Shown: positions 14,680 through 20,953 of the stretch, piece by piece | How the letters are laid out: every line of letters begins with the position of its first letter | Position numbering within the stretch: the first letter of the stretch is position 1 | DNA from: Verrucomicrobiota bacterium | Lineage (GTDB): Bacteria; Verrucomicrobiota; Kiritimatiellia; JAAZAB01 | Direction of reading: 5' to 3' | Assembly: GCA_018896395.1 (NCBI GenBank) | Contig: JAHIMN010000020.1 | Span: 1-20,981, forward strand | Length of the DNA stretch: 20,981 bases | Notes under the pieces: generated by a model | Seen by the model: only the letters and a program-made list of their open reading frames with translations | Database searches by the model: none | Told to the model about the DNA's origin: nothing | Position numbers and translations under genes: made by a program

Positions 14680-15165
14680 ATGCGAGGAAAGCAAGGTCGG
14701 CGGTTTTTAGCTTGCGCCTTAGGGCTCCTCACTGCCGTGCTGTTGTGGCGTCCGGTTGCCGGGATTGCCGGGGACGCTCCGGCGGTAACGAACTTGGGGA
14801 TTGTCGTGCGCAAGTCGGCGCCGGACCGGCAATCGCCGGACCGGCGATTGCCGGACCGGCCGCGGAACGCCGCACCGCAGTCGAAATTATATTTCGGGTC
14901 CCGGGTTGAGAGCGTAACAACCGCCGGGGCGCCACAGAATCCCTACGAATCGAATTACACGAGCGTTCTGCGCTCGTATCACAAGGCCATTATCGGTTTT
15001 CGCTTTGCCTTGACATCGCGCGCCTATTTGTTTGTCGGCGTGGGTATGGCCGTCCCCGACAATCTCCTCGAACAAGGGTTGGGCCGGAATGTCAGTATTA
15101 CCGCCGCTCAAATTCAGAATGCCCTCGGCATGCAGACCGAATACGGGCTGGGCTGGGATTTTTAA
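14680..15165 (+). CDS. Small exported protein, possible outer-membrane type
   Basis: 161 residues. Signal peptide at about 9-30 (FLACALGLLTAVLLWRPVAG with cleavage near AGIAG). An Arg/Pro-rich linker follows (PDRQSPDRRLPDRPRNAAP), written by a three-copy DNA repeat, and then about 90 residues with alternating hydrophobic strands (IIGFRFALTSRAYLFVGVGM) ending in Phe, as many outer-membrane beta-barrel proteins do. I do not recognise the family and it is too short for a full barrel by itself. It starts 2 bases after the FG-GAP protein stop (TAATAATG), so it is cotranscribed and probably translationally coupled. A surface-anchoring or partner role for the FG-GAP protein is inference. Confidence 0.65.
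   Translation: MRGKQGRRFLACALGLLTAVLLWRPVAGIAGDAPAVTNLGIVVRKSAPDRQSPDRRLPDRPRNAAPQSKLYFGSRVESVTTAGAPQNPYESNYTSVLRSYHKAIIGFRFALTSRAYLFVGVGMAVPDNLLEQGLGRNVSITAAQIQNALGMQTEYGLGWDF
14820..14860. repeat. Three-copy GCCGGACCGG repeat inside a coding region
   Basis: GCCGGACCGG at 14820-14829, 14835-14844 and 14850-14859, period 15. The intervening words GGCAATCGCC and GGCGATTGCC are reverse complements, so the tract is also a strong hairpin. It is translated as PDR-x-SPDRR-LPDRP. The 15-base period keeps the frame. Confidence 0.75.
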
Positions 15166-15182
15166 TAGTAAAAAATTACTAC

Positions 15183-15211
15183 TTGAACCGGAAGTGCGAA
15201 TCGTGTAAGAA
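15183..15211 (+). promoter_or_regulatory. Candidate promoter for the rpsP operon
   Basis: TTGAAC (15183-15188), 17-base spacer, TAAGAA (15206-15211), 39 bases before ATG 15250. A small AT-rich palindrome, TAGTAA-AAAA-TTACTA, lies just upstream at about 15168-15183, right after the previous gene. Confidence 0.45.
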
Positions 15212-15249
15212 GCATTTGTTTGTTAACCGAAGTGAGTGGGAGGACAATA

Positions 15250-15549
15250 ATGTCAGTTAAAATCAGATGCCGAAAGACAGGGGCCAATAACGACCCGTGT
15301 TTCCGGATTGTGGCCACCGACAGCCGTTCTCCTCGCGATGGAAAGTACCTGGAAATCCTGGGATGGTACGACCCCAAAAAGGCCAAGGCCAACTTCCATC
15401 TCAAACTGGAACGCATTGCGGCCTGGAAAAGCAAGGGCGCCATTCTTTCGGAAACGGTCCGCAGTCTGGTCAAAAAAGCCAAAACCGTTCCCATGGCCAC
15501 GCCCATTTCCAAGAAAGCTGCCGAGCCGAAGAACGTTGCCACGACCTGA
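15250..15549 (+). CDS. rpsP: Ribosomal protein bS16
   Basis: 99 residues, a component of the small ribosomal subunit that binds 16S rRNA during assembly. The sequence MSVKIRCRKTGANNDPCFRI followed by VATDSRSPRDGKYLEILGWYDPKK is diagnostic. ATG 15250 is chosen because GGGAGGA at 15239-15245 is well placed; the upstream in-frame TTG has no such site. It opens the usual rpsP-KH-trmD gene order, 5 bases before the KH gene. The 25-residue C-terminal tail (Lys/Ala/Pro-rich) is typical of family length variation. Confidence 0.97.
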   Translation: MSVKIRCRKTGANNDPCFRIVATDSRSPRDGKYLEILGWYDPKKAKANFHLKLERIAAWKSKGAILSETVRSLVKKAKTVPMATPISKKAAEPKNVATT

Positions 15550-15554
15550 CCCAC

Positions 15555-15785
15555 ATGAAAGCGTTTATCGAACATACCCTGCAGGCACTGGTTAATCATC
15601 CCGAGCAAGTCGTCGTGGCTGAAATCCTTGGCCGGCAAACGATTGTTCTGGAAGTGCGCTGTCATCCCGAAGACATGGGCCGTATTATCGGCAAGAACGG
15701 CAAGACCATCAGCGCCCTCCGGGTCCTGCTGACCAGCCTGGCCGCCAAGCAGAAACGCAAAGCCGTCCTCGAAGTCGCCGAGTGA
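15555..15785 (+). CDS. khpA: KH-domain RNA-binding protein (KhpA/YlqC type)
   Basis: 76 residues made of a single type II KH domain with the GxxG loop in MGRIIGKNGKTISALRVLL (about residues 41-59). KhpA proteins bind RNA and in Gram-positive bacteria partner KhpB in control of cell division and translation. The position between rpsP and trmD is the conserved one. It starts 5 bases after the rpsP stop and its TGA overlaps a possible GTG start of trmD (GTGA). The symbol is assigned from family and position. Confidence 0.92.
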   Translation: MKAFIEHTLQALVNHPEQVVVAEILGRQTIVLEVRCHPEDMGRIIGKNGKTISALRVLLTSLAAKQKRKAVLEVAE

Positions 15786-15790
15786 TTCCA

Positions 15791-16477
15791 ATGGGGGATC
15801 CGCTCCACATTGACATCATCACGATCTTTCCTCCCATAGTGCGGGGGTTCCTCGATGAAAGCATCATGAAGCGCGCGGCCCAGCAGGCCGCCGTTACTTT
15901 CCGGGTTATTAACCTGCGCGATTTTACCAGCGACCGCCATCAGACCGTGGACGACCGCCCCTATGGCGGCGGGCCGGGTATGATTTTAAAGGCGGAACCG
16001 TTCTTCAAGGCGGTGGAATCGGCGCGCACGCCCGGTGCGCGGGTTATTCTCATGTCCCCCCAAGGACGCCCTTTCCGCCAGGCCCTGGCCGCCGAACTCG
16101 CCCTTGAGCGGCACCTGATCTTTCTCTGCGGACATTACGAAGGCGTGGATGAGCGCGTCAGCTTGGGCCTGGTGACCGACGAAATTTCGATCGGCGACTA
16201 CATCCTGACCAATGGAACGCTGGCCGCCGCGGTGGTGATTGACGCCGTCGTGCGGCTTTTGCCAAATGTGCTCGGCGCGGAAGGAGCGGCGGATTATGAT
16301 TCATTCAGCGTCTATCCGTTGGAGCATCCTCAATATACCCGGCCGGAAGAATTCCGCGGCATGAAAGTGCCTTCAGTCCTCCTTTCCGGAAACCATTCGG
16401 AAATAGAGCGCTGGCAAAATGAACAATCAAAGAATCGCACCCGGGAAAGACGCCCGGATCTGACAGAAAAAAGGTGA
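15791..16477 (+). CDS. trmD: tRNA (guanine-N1)-methyltransferase TrmD
   Basis: About 228 residues, the normal size. TrmD methylates G37 of tRNAs with SAM, preventing +1 frameshifts. SPOUT trefoil-knot motifs: DITIFP-like start (IDIITIFPPIVRGF), DDRPYGGGPGM, LCGHYEGVDERV, DEISIGDYILTNGTLAAAVVIDAVVRLLP, and the C-terminal YPLEHPQYTRPEEF...VPSVLLSGNH. ATG 15791 is preferred because it gives the usual N-terminus; GTG 15782, overlapping the KH stop, would add three residues. The C-terminal tail is Arg/Glu-rich. Downstream, repeats and a lipoprotein gene intervene before rplS. Confidence 0.97.
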   Translation: MGDPLHIDIITIFPPIVRGFLDESIMKRAAQQAAVTFRVINLRDFTSDRHQTVDDRPYGGGPGMILKAEPFFKAVESARTPGARVILMSPQGRPFRQALAAELALERHLIFLCGHYEGVDERVSLGLVTDEISIGDYILTNGTLAAAVVIDAVVRLLPNVLGAEGAADYDSFSVYPLEHPQYTRPEEFRGMKVPSVLLSGNHSEIERWQNEQSKNRTRERRPDLTEKR

Positions 16478-16859
16478 AAAAAAGCGTTGACAGGCTAAAG
16501 GGGAAGGGGCATCATATGATCGCGGTATGAAATTGATGGAAATGGATTATCCGCCGGAGGCCTGCCCGCAGTCGCTGCGCTCCAGGCGTTGCAGGCGGGC
16601 GGATCTGCCTTCAGGCTGAAGCTTCAGGCTGAAGCCTATGGCATGAGAAGACGGTGCGTCCAGTGAAAAACTTGCCCCGCGTTTGGCGGGATCCGGTGCT
16701 GGACCATCGGATAACGAACTCAACTCGCCTCGGCGACTCGCTTGGGCGAAGCGCTTCGGCGGAGCCTGGAGCGCTATGGCGTAGCTTGGGCCGGATCAAA
16801 CCAGGGTGACAGGAAATCCTGTCACGGATTCAGGTGATTCTAAACATAGGAGGTGTATA
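16478..16859. repeat. Repeat-filled gap between trmD and the lipoprotein gene
   Basis: No gene is seen. Elements in order: palindromic arms CCTGCCCGCA (16561-16570) and TTGCAGGCGGG (16590-16600), shared with 605-640; a 13-base tandem TTCAGGCTGAAGC (16610-16635), each unit itself a palindrome; ACTTGCCCCGCGTTTGGCGG (16671-16690), related to 1888-1908; and 16733-16768 (GACTCGCTTGGGCGAAGCGC... ), an inverted copy of 1919-1954. A TTGACA at 16487-16492 and TATGAT at 16515-16520 lie 22 bases apart, too far for a standard promoter. Confidence 0.65.
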
Positions 16860-17231
16860 GTGATTAAATATATTCAATTGTTTTTTGTATCAGCATTGAA
16901 TCTTCTATTCGTTGGATGTGCTTGCATCCCAGGAGGAATTTCATCGTCAAACACGCCTCTGCATGCCAGGCCATATACTGTGATCGGTGATACAGCGGGA
17001 ACTGACAGCCGATACGCAATTTTCGGTATTATTCCAGTGACCAGCGCCAACTTATTAAAAGAGGCTGTTAAGAAAGCGAAGGGTCAGGTTGGCGCAGATG
17101 CTTTAATAGATATAACCGTGGACGGTTATACGCAGTGGTGGATACTCTTTACCAGAACAGTGACCAGGGTGGATGCCAAGGGGATCAGGTTCAAAGATAA
17201 ATGGGAAGGAGATAAGGAGGTCATTAGATAG
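16860..17231 (+). CDS. Small lipoprotein inserted between trmD and rplS
   Basis: 123 residues from GTG 16860, chosen because AGGAGG (16848-16853) is 6 bases upstream. Lipoprotein signal MIKYIQLFFVSALNLLFVGC with lipobox FVGC at Cys20. The mature part follows a pattern of small envelope lipoproteins: YTVIGDTAGTDSRYAIFGIIPV, then a helix (LLKEAVKKAKG) and GADALIDITVDGYTQWW, ending in TRVDAKGIRF. This recalls the DUF6567-like or TRL-like layout, but the match is from memory and weak. Base composition is clearly more AT-rich than the ribosomal-protein genes on either side, with ATA and TTA codons rare in neighbours, which suggests recent acquisition. It stands alone with its own ribosome binding site and repeats upstream. 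Confidence 0.75.
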   Translation: MIKYIQLFFVSALNLLFVGCACIPGGISSSNTPLHARPYTVIGDTAGTDSRYAIFGIIPVTSANLLKEAVKKAKGQVGADALIDITVDGYTQWWILFTRTVTRVDAKGIRFKDKWEGDKEVIR

Positions 17232-17309
17232 AATAACGGTTTTTTTAAATGTTACGCGTTACTTTCTATTGCACTTTGACCGGGCCATTTTCCGTCGACG
17301 TCCCGGGCT

Positions 17310-17360
17310 TATAATTTTTGGGTCTTGCGCCGCCCAAGCCGCAGCGGCGGAGCGGGCGGC
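17310..17360 (+). promoter_or_regulatory. Perfect -10 and structured leader before rplS
   Basis: TATAAT at 17310-17315 matches the -10 consensus; the best -35 candidate is the weak TTTTCC at 17288-17293 (16-base spacer). Downstream, GCCGCCC (17329-17335) pairs with GGGCGGC (17354-17360), with an inner hairpin GCCGC-A-GCGGC at about 17338-17348. A stem-loop in the 5' leader 29 bases before the rplS start could mediate autogenous control by bL19, as leaders do in some phyla. This would give rplS its own promoter now that it is cut off from trmD. Confidence 0.4.
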
Positions 17361-17389
17361 CAACGCGTTGAATACCCGGGACACACTAT

Positions 17390-17743
17390 ATGAGTTCAAC
17401 CATACTGAAAACGCTCGACACGGAAAATCGTAAGAAAGTACCGTTGACTTCCTTTGCAGTGGGCGACAGCATTAAGGTGCTGGTAAAAATCAAGGAAGGT
17501 GACAAGGAACGCGTGCAGGCTTTTTCCGGCACCGTGATTGCCCGTAAGGGTTCCGGCGCCACCGAAACTTTTACTATTCGCCGCATTTCGTTCGGCGAGG
17601 GCGTCGAACGCGTCTTTCCCGTGCATTCCCCGAGTATCGCCGGCATCGAGATGGAGGCCGTCGGCAAAAAGCAGCGGGCCAAATTGTATTATCTCCGGGA
17701 ACGATCCGGTAAGACAGCCCGTACGGCAACGCAACAGGCGTAG
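17390..17743 (+). CDS. rplS: Ribosomal protein bL19
   Basis: 117 residues. bL19 sits at the 30S-50S interface. Diagnostic stretches: FAVGDSIKVLVKIKEGDKER, VQAFSGTVIARKGSGATETF, TIRRISFGEGVERVFPVHSP and AKLYYLRERSGKTAR. The stop is TAG, showing that TAG is a normal stop here. It is normally next to trmD; here about 910 bases separate the two, then rnhB follows 18 bases downstream as is common. No strong Shine-Dalgarno is seen (CGGGAC 9 bases upstream at best). Confidence 0.97.
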   Translation: MSSTILKTLDTENRKKVPLTSFAVGDSIKVLVKIKEGDKERVQAFSGTVIARKGSGATETFTIRRISFGEGVERVFPVHSPSIAGIEMEAVGKKQRAKLYYLRERSGKTARTATQQA

Positions 17744-17761
17744 AGACAGCGCGGAGGCGGC

Positions 17762-18448
17762 ATGCAGGGAACCGCAGGTTTGCTTCAATTTGAACGTCAG
17801 GCTTGGGGCCGCGGATGCAAGCGCATAGCCGGCGTGGATGAAGCCGGACGGGGGCCCCTGGCCGGTCCGGTCGTGGCGGCGGCCGTTATTTTTTCCCAAG
17901 CCTTCATCGAGCAAGAAGAACATCTCCTCTTTGACACGCTCACCGATTCCAAGCAGCTCACGGCAAACCAGCGCGATCGTTTTTTTGAACTGCTGGTCAA
18001 TTCCCCGGAGGTGGAAATCGGAATCGGTTTCGGGGATGTGCCGGAAATTGACGAAATTAACATCTTGTGTGCCACGCACCTGAGCATGAACCGTTCCTTG
18101 CATCACCTGGCGGCACTCCCCGAGTACGCGCTGGTTGACGGCCTGCCGGTTCCTAACCTGCCATGCCCTTCACTGGCCATCATAAAGGGCGATGCGCGCA
18201 GTCTTTCGATTGCCGCTGCCAGTGTCATAGCCAAGGTCACGCGCGACAGGTGGATGACCGATCTCGATCACCGTCATCCCGAATACGGGTTCGTGCGGCA
18301 CAAAGGCTATGGCACCGCCGCCCATATCCAGGCCCTGTTGAAATACGGCGCCACGCGCGAGCATCGCCGTTCCTTCCGGCCGGTGCGCGATATTGAGGCC
18401 ATCCGCGGCCGCATGCATCACGCCGATAAGCCGGACAATGATATTTGA
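17762..18448 (+). CDS. rnhB: Ribonuclease HII
   Basis: 228 residues. Cleaves the RNA strand of RNA-DNA hybrids and removes single ribonucleotides from DNA. Motifs: GVDEAGRGPLAGPVVAAAV with catalytic D26 and E27, DSKQL, YALVDGLPVP (third acidic residue near 127), SIAAASVIAKVTRD (fourth acidic residue near 161) and HPEYGFVRHKGYGTAAH. ATG 17762 follows GGAGG at 17754-17758. The insert after IFSQ (AFIEQEEHLLFDTLT) is slightly longer than in short homologues. The TGA stop is the first base of a long inverted repeat. Confidence 0.97.
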   Translation: MQGTAGLLQFERQAWGRGCKRIAGVDEAGRGPLAGPVVAAAVIFSQAFIEQEEHLLFDTLTDSKQLTANQRDRFFELLVNSPEVEIGIGFGDVPEIDEINILCATHLSMNRSLHHLAALPEYALVDGLPVPNLPCPSLAIIKGDARSLSIAAASVIAKVTRDRWMTDLDHRHPEYGFVRHKGYGTAAHIQALLKYGATREHRRSFRPVRDIEAIRGRMHHADKPDNDI

Positions 18449-18588
18449 AATTCCAAGCTCCAAAATCCAAATTCCAAGGAATAGTAAAATTCCAAAAAAG
18501 CAAAATAAATCCTGGTTTTCTTTCCTTTTCTTCCTTTGCCTTTATTGATTGCGTTTCCTTGGAATTTGAAACTTGGAATTTGGAATTT
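18448..18588. repeat. Long inverted repeat of AATTCCAA words, rnhB-yraN gap
   Basis: Left arm 18448-18481 and right arm 18555-18588 pair over 29 of 34 bases, enclosing an AT-rich 73-base loop. The repeat begins at the last base of the rnhB stop and ends 2 bases before the yraN ATG, so it fills the whole gap exactly. The family resembles the copies at 356-606. In mRNA it would form a long stem occluding the yraN ribosome-binding region. Confidence 0.8.
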
Positions 18589-18590
18589 TT

Positions 18591-19100
18591 ATGTCAAATC
18601 CCATGTGGAAAACCGTTAAACGTCTGCTGTTCCCAGGCACTTCGCCCGACACCGCCGACTTGTCCGCCATCTTGTCCGGCGTAGCTTTAGCGAAGACGAA
18701 AGCCTTAGCGACGGAGGAACATCCTTCCACAGGCTCGTGGGGGGAGGCCCAGGCCGAACGCGCGCTCCGGCAAAAAGGCTATGCTATCCTCGGCCGGCGG
18801 GTTCACGTGGGACGGCGCGATGAACTGGACCTGGTAGCCCGGGACGGCACGGTGCTTGTGTTCGTGGAGGTCAAGACCCGCAAAACCGAGGCGTTCGGGC
18901 GGCCAGACGCGGCTGTAAACCACGCCAAGCGGCATTATCTCTCGCGTGCCGCCGTGCGCTATCTTAAACACCTGCGCCAGAGGCCGAATGCCTTCCGCTT
19001 CGACGTCGTTGAAGTTATCGGCACGGTGGACACGCCCGCGCCCCTGGTTCGCCACATTGAAAACGCGTTCCCACTGGATCGTTGCTATCGCGTCCCGTGA
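18591..19100 (+). CDS. yraN: YraN/UPF0102 family endonuclease-like protein
   Basis: 169 residues from ATG 18591 (ATG 18603 is possible; an upstream in-frame TTG lies in repeat DNA). The UPF0102 domain starts at about residue 48: GSWGEAQAERALRQKGYAIL, RRDELDLVARDGTVLVFVEVKTRK (the D...E-x-K nuclease-like core near 76-93), AAVNHAKRHYLSRAA and FRFDVVEV. The usual GEIDL is DELDL here. The biochemical role is unsettled; YraN proteins are thought to be nucleases acting with recombination or repair. Length exceeds the usual 115-130 residues because of a 47-residue N-terminal extension, part of which (about 29-43, VALAKTKALATEEHP) is repeat-encoded. Neighbouring rnhB is the common companion. Confidence 0.9.
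   Translation: MSNPMWKTVKRLLFPGTSPDTADLSAILSGVALAKTKALATEEHPSTGSWGEAQAERALRQKGYAILGRRVHVGRRDELDLVARDGTVLVFVEVKTRKTEAFGRPDAAVNHAKRHYLSRAAVRYLKHLRQRPNAFRFDVVEVIGTVDTPAPLVRHIENAFPLDRCYRVP
18676..18716. repeat. GTAGCTTTAGCGAAGACG-type repeat inside yraN
   Basis: Two imperfect half-units, GTAGCTTTAGCGAAGACG and AAGCCTTAGCGACGGAGG, tandemly arranged. Words of the GTAGC-TTTAGCGAAG type recur as dispersed elements elsewhere in such genomes (recollection) and relate to the elements at 10119-10172 and 16733-16795 here. It is read in frame upstream of the conserved domain. Confidence 0.45.
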
Positions 19101-19121
19101 AACGGGAGCATGCTTCTTTCC

Positions 19122-19150
19122 TTGACGCAGGATCATGTCTATGCCATATT
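19122..19150 (+). promoter_or_regulatory. Candidate promoter for the conserved hypothetical
   Basis: TTGACG (19122-19127), 17-base spacer, CATATT (19145-19150), 60 bases before ATG 19210. Five of six -35 positions match consensus. It lies just after yraN, so the next gene can be expressed independently. Confidence 0.5.
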
Positions 19151-19209
19151 TTCAGCCGGAATCATGATTCAGACGCTTTACGCTCAAACCAAGAATCAGA
19201 ATAGACACT

Positions 19210-19710
19210 ATGCAACTCAATGACACCCAGAAAGATGCCGTTCGAAAGTGGATCGCCGAAGGATGCGGGTTGACCGAAATCCAAAAACGGCTTAATGACG
19301 AATTCAAACTGTCCGTGACATTTCTCGATCTGCGGTTCCTGGTACTGGATCTCGGCCTGGTCATTAAGGAGCAGGCGAAAAATACCAGCGCCGGGTTGAA
19401 CTTGGCCAAAGCCGCGCCGGGCCGCCCGGACGCGGAAGCCTCTGACATGGAACCGCCCCCCATGGAACCGGACAGCCCGGATTCGGGTGGCACCGGCGGC
19501 GTGGCGGTCACCCTCGATCGCATCGTGAAACCCGGCTCGGTCGTCAGTGGAACGGTGCAATTCAGCGACGGGGTTTCCGCCTCCTGGATGCTTGACCAGC
19601 TCGGCCGTCTGGCGCTCGATGCGGGCAAGCCGAATTACCGGCCCAGCCCGGAAGACGTGCAGGCCTTCCAGATGGAACTCCGCAACCTCTTGCAAAGCCG
19701 CGGCATTTGA
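19210..19710 (+). CDS. Conserved hypothetical, PVC-type two-part protein
   Basis: 166 residues, cytoplasmic (no signal). The N-terminal 50 or so residues look like a helix-turn-helix-like unit (QKDAVRKWIAEGCGLTEIQK then RLNDEFKLSVTFLDLRFLVL). A Pro/Gly-rich linker follows (about 62-98), then a beta-rich C-terminal part with LDRIVKPGSVVSGTVQFSDG and ASWMLDQLGRLALD, ending in a helix (SPEDVQAFQMELRNLLQSRG). I recall the same arrangement in uncharacterised proteins of Verrucomicrobiota and relatives, but its function is unknown to me. The N-terminal part might bind nucleic acid. It converges on the alcohol dehydrogenase gene with an 18-base gap. Confidence 0.75.
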   Translation: MQLNDTQKDAVRKWIAEGCGLTEIQKRLNDEFKLSVTFLDLRFLVLDLGLVIKEQAKNTSAGLNLAKAAPGRPDAEASDMEPPPMEPDSPDSGGTGGVAVTLDRIVKPGSVVSGTVQFSDGVSASWMLDQLGRLALDAGKPNYRPSPEDVQAFQMELRNLLQSRGI

Positions 19711-19728
19711 TTGACTCGAACAGAGCGC

Positions 19729-20841
19729 TTAGCCCCCAAACAACCGATCCAACAGCCATTCCACATCGGCGGGGGTAATGGGCTTCGGATTGGCCTTCGT
19801 GGACCAGGCGACTACCGTTTCCCGGATGATGGCCTCTTTCTCCATGATCGGCTTGCCCCGGAAGGGCGACGGCATATCGAGCCGAATCAGCAGATGCCGG
19901 ATGAGGTCCAGCAGGTCCCGGCCCAGCACCCGGCTGGCCTGCTCGTATTTCCCGCCCATGGCTTCCCGGTTCAGTTCCACGGCATGCGGCAGGCATACAC
20001 CGCATACGTATCCGTGCGGCACATGGTAACGGACCCCGAGGGGGTGCGCGATCCCGTGAACCACACCCAGGCGCGCCATGGCAAAGCTCAGCCCAGCCAG
20101 ATAACTGCCCATCAAAACCTGTTCTGCCACGGCTGTGTCCGCTCCGCGATAAAACGCTTCCAGATGCGTACCGATCAGCGTGAGCGCTTTTAATCCCAGT
20201 TCGTCGCTTAGCCAGACAGCATGGCGGCTGGTAAACGCCTCCAGCGCCTGGGTAAAGGCGTCCATGCCCGCATGGGCAATTACCCGCTTGGGACAATATT
20301 GTAGCAGGGCCGGATCCAGGATGACTAAGCGGGCCATCAGGGCATCGTCGCGAATTGATTTTTTCTGGCAGGTTGCGCTGTTGGTCAGGACCGCGTTCAC
20401 CGTCGCCTCGGAGCCGGTGCCGGCCGTAGTCGGCACGGCCGCGAACGCAAGGCCCGGCGTCTCGATGGCGGCGCCATTGTGATACACTTCGGGCGGTTGA
20501 AGAGCGTGGAACAATCCTGCGCAGGCTTTGGCCAGATCCAGGACGCTCCCGCCGCCGATCCCTGCGATCCAGTCCGCCTGGTGCTTGCGGGCCGTTTTTA
20601 AAAGACGATCCAAGTCGGAAAGCGCGGGTTCGCCCCCGGCGTGTTCCCACGTTGCCACGGCCATGCCGCTTGGGCTGTTCTGAAGGAGCAACTGCAACAC
20701 ACCGTGCGCGGCTAACGAGCGGCCATGCACCAGCAGACCGCGCCGACCGTAGCGGGCACATTCCGCCAGCAGGCTCTGCGCCTTGCCGGCGCCTATCAAC
20801 GTCCGCTCTGGAAATACAATTTTATCGGGAAGGATAGTCAT
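19729..20841 (-). CDS. Iron-type (group III) alcohol dehydrogenase
   Basis: 370 residues, normal for the family. NAD(P)-binding half: GGGSVLDLAKACAG (96-109) and VPTTAGTGSEAT (136-147). Metal-binding half: GMDAFTQALEAF with D194, and H262 in VVHGIAHPLGVRYHVPHG with H276. The usual first His of the site (GMDALTHAIEAY) is Gln198 here; Gln at this position occurs in some subfamilies, so metal binding may differ rather than be lost. It interconverts an alcohol and an aldehyde or ketone in the cytoplasm; the substrate is not predictable. It lies alone on the - strand, 18 bases from the convergent hypothetical, with repeat DNA upstream. Confidence 0.93.
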   Translation of the reverse strand: MTILPDKIVFPERTLIGAGKAQSLLAECARYGRRGLLVHGRSLAAHGVLQLLLQNSPSGMAVATWEHAGGEPALSDLDRLLKTARKHQADWIAGIGGGSVLDLAKACAGLFHALQPPEVYHNGAAIETPGLAFAAVPTTAGTGSEATVNAVLTNSATCQKKSIRDDALMARLVILDPALLQYCPKRVIAHAGMDAFTQALEAFTSRHAVWLSDELGLKALTLIGTHLEAFYRGADTAVAEQVLMGSYLAGLSFAMARLGVVHGIAHPLGVRYHVPHGYVCGVCLPHAVELNREAMGGKYEQASRVLGRDLLDLIRHLLIRLDMPSPFRGKPIMEKEAIIRETVVAWSTKANPKPITPADVEWLLDRLFGG

Positions 20842-20849
20842 AATGAGAA

Positions 20850-20953
20850 AGTATGGGAGTATGGGTGTATCGGTGTATGGGGGTTCGGATCGACCTCTTT
20901 TTTACTCCCCTACTCCGATACTCCCCTACTCCGATACTCCCCTACACCCATAC
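20850..20953. repeat. TATGGGAGTATGGGTGTAT / CTACTCCGATACTCCC repeat
   Basis: The left side (20850-20885) is built of GTATGGGAGTATGGGTGTAT-like units; the right side (20904-20953) has the 16-base unit CTACTCCGATACTCCC twice followed by CTACACCCATAC. The two sides are largely reverse complements, so the whole can fold into a long imperfect hairpin. It lies directly upstream of the alcohol dehydrogenase start. The last 28 bases to the window edge show no gene. Confidence 0.7.

Noticed and set aside
15162..15791. 209-codon antisense frame over rpsP and the KH gene
   Set aside because: It lies opposite two firmly identified conserved genes and shows no motif or ribosome binding site.
16487..16520. 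TTGACA ... TATGAT pair after trmD
   Set aside because: Both boxes are excellent but 22 bases apart, outside normal sigma-70 spacing, and followed by repeats rather than a gene for 340 bases.
17396..18106. 236-codon antisense frame over rplS and rnhB
   Set aside because: Opposite conserved genes; composition fits a shadow frame.
19562..20761. 399-codon open frame on the - strand overlapping the dehydrogenase and the hypothetical gene
   Set aside because: It is a shifted frame of the dehydrogenase, rich in Arg, Gly and Pro as expected from GC-rich shadow frames, with no recognisable domain.
20904..20953. Short-period repeat that might be a CRISPR array
   Set aside because: Units are tandem without unique spacers, and no cas gene is present.
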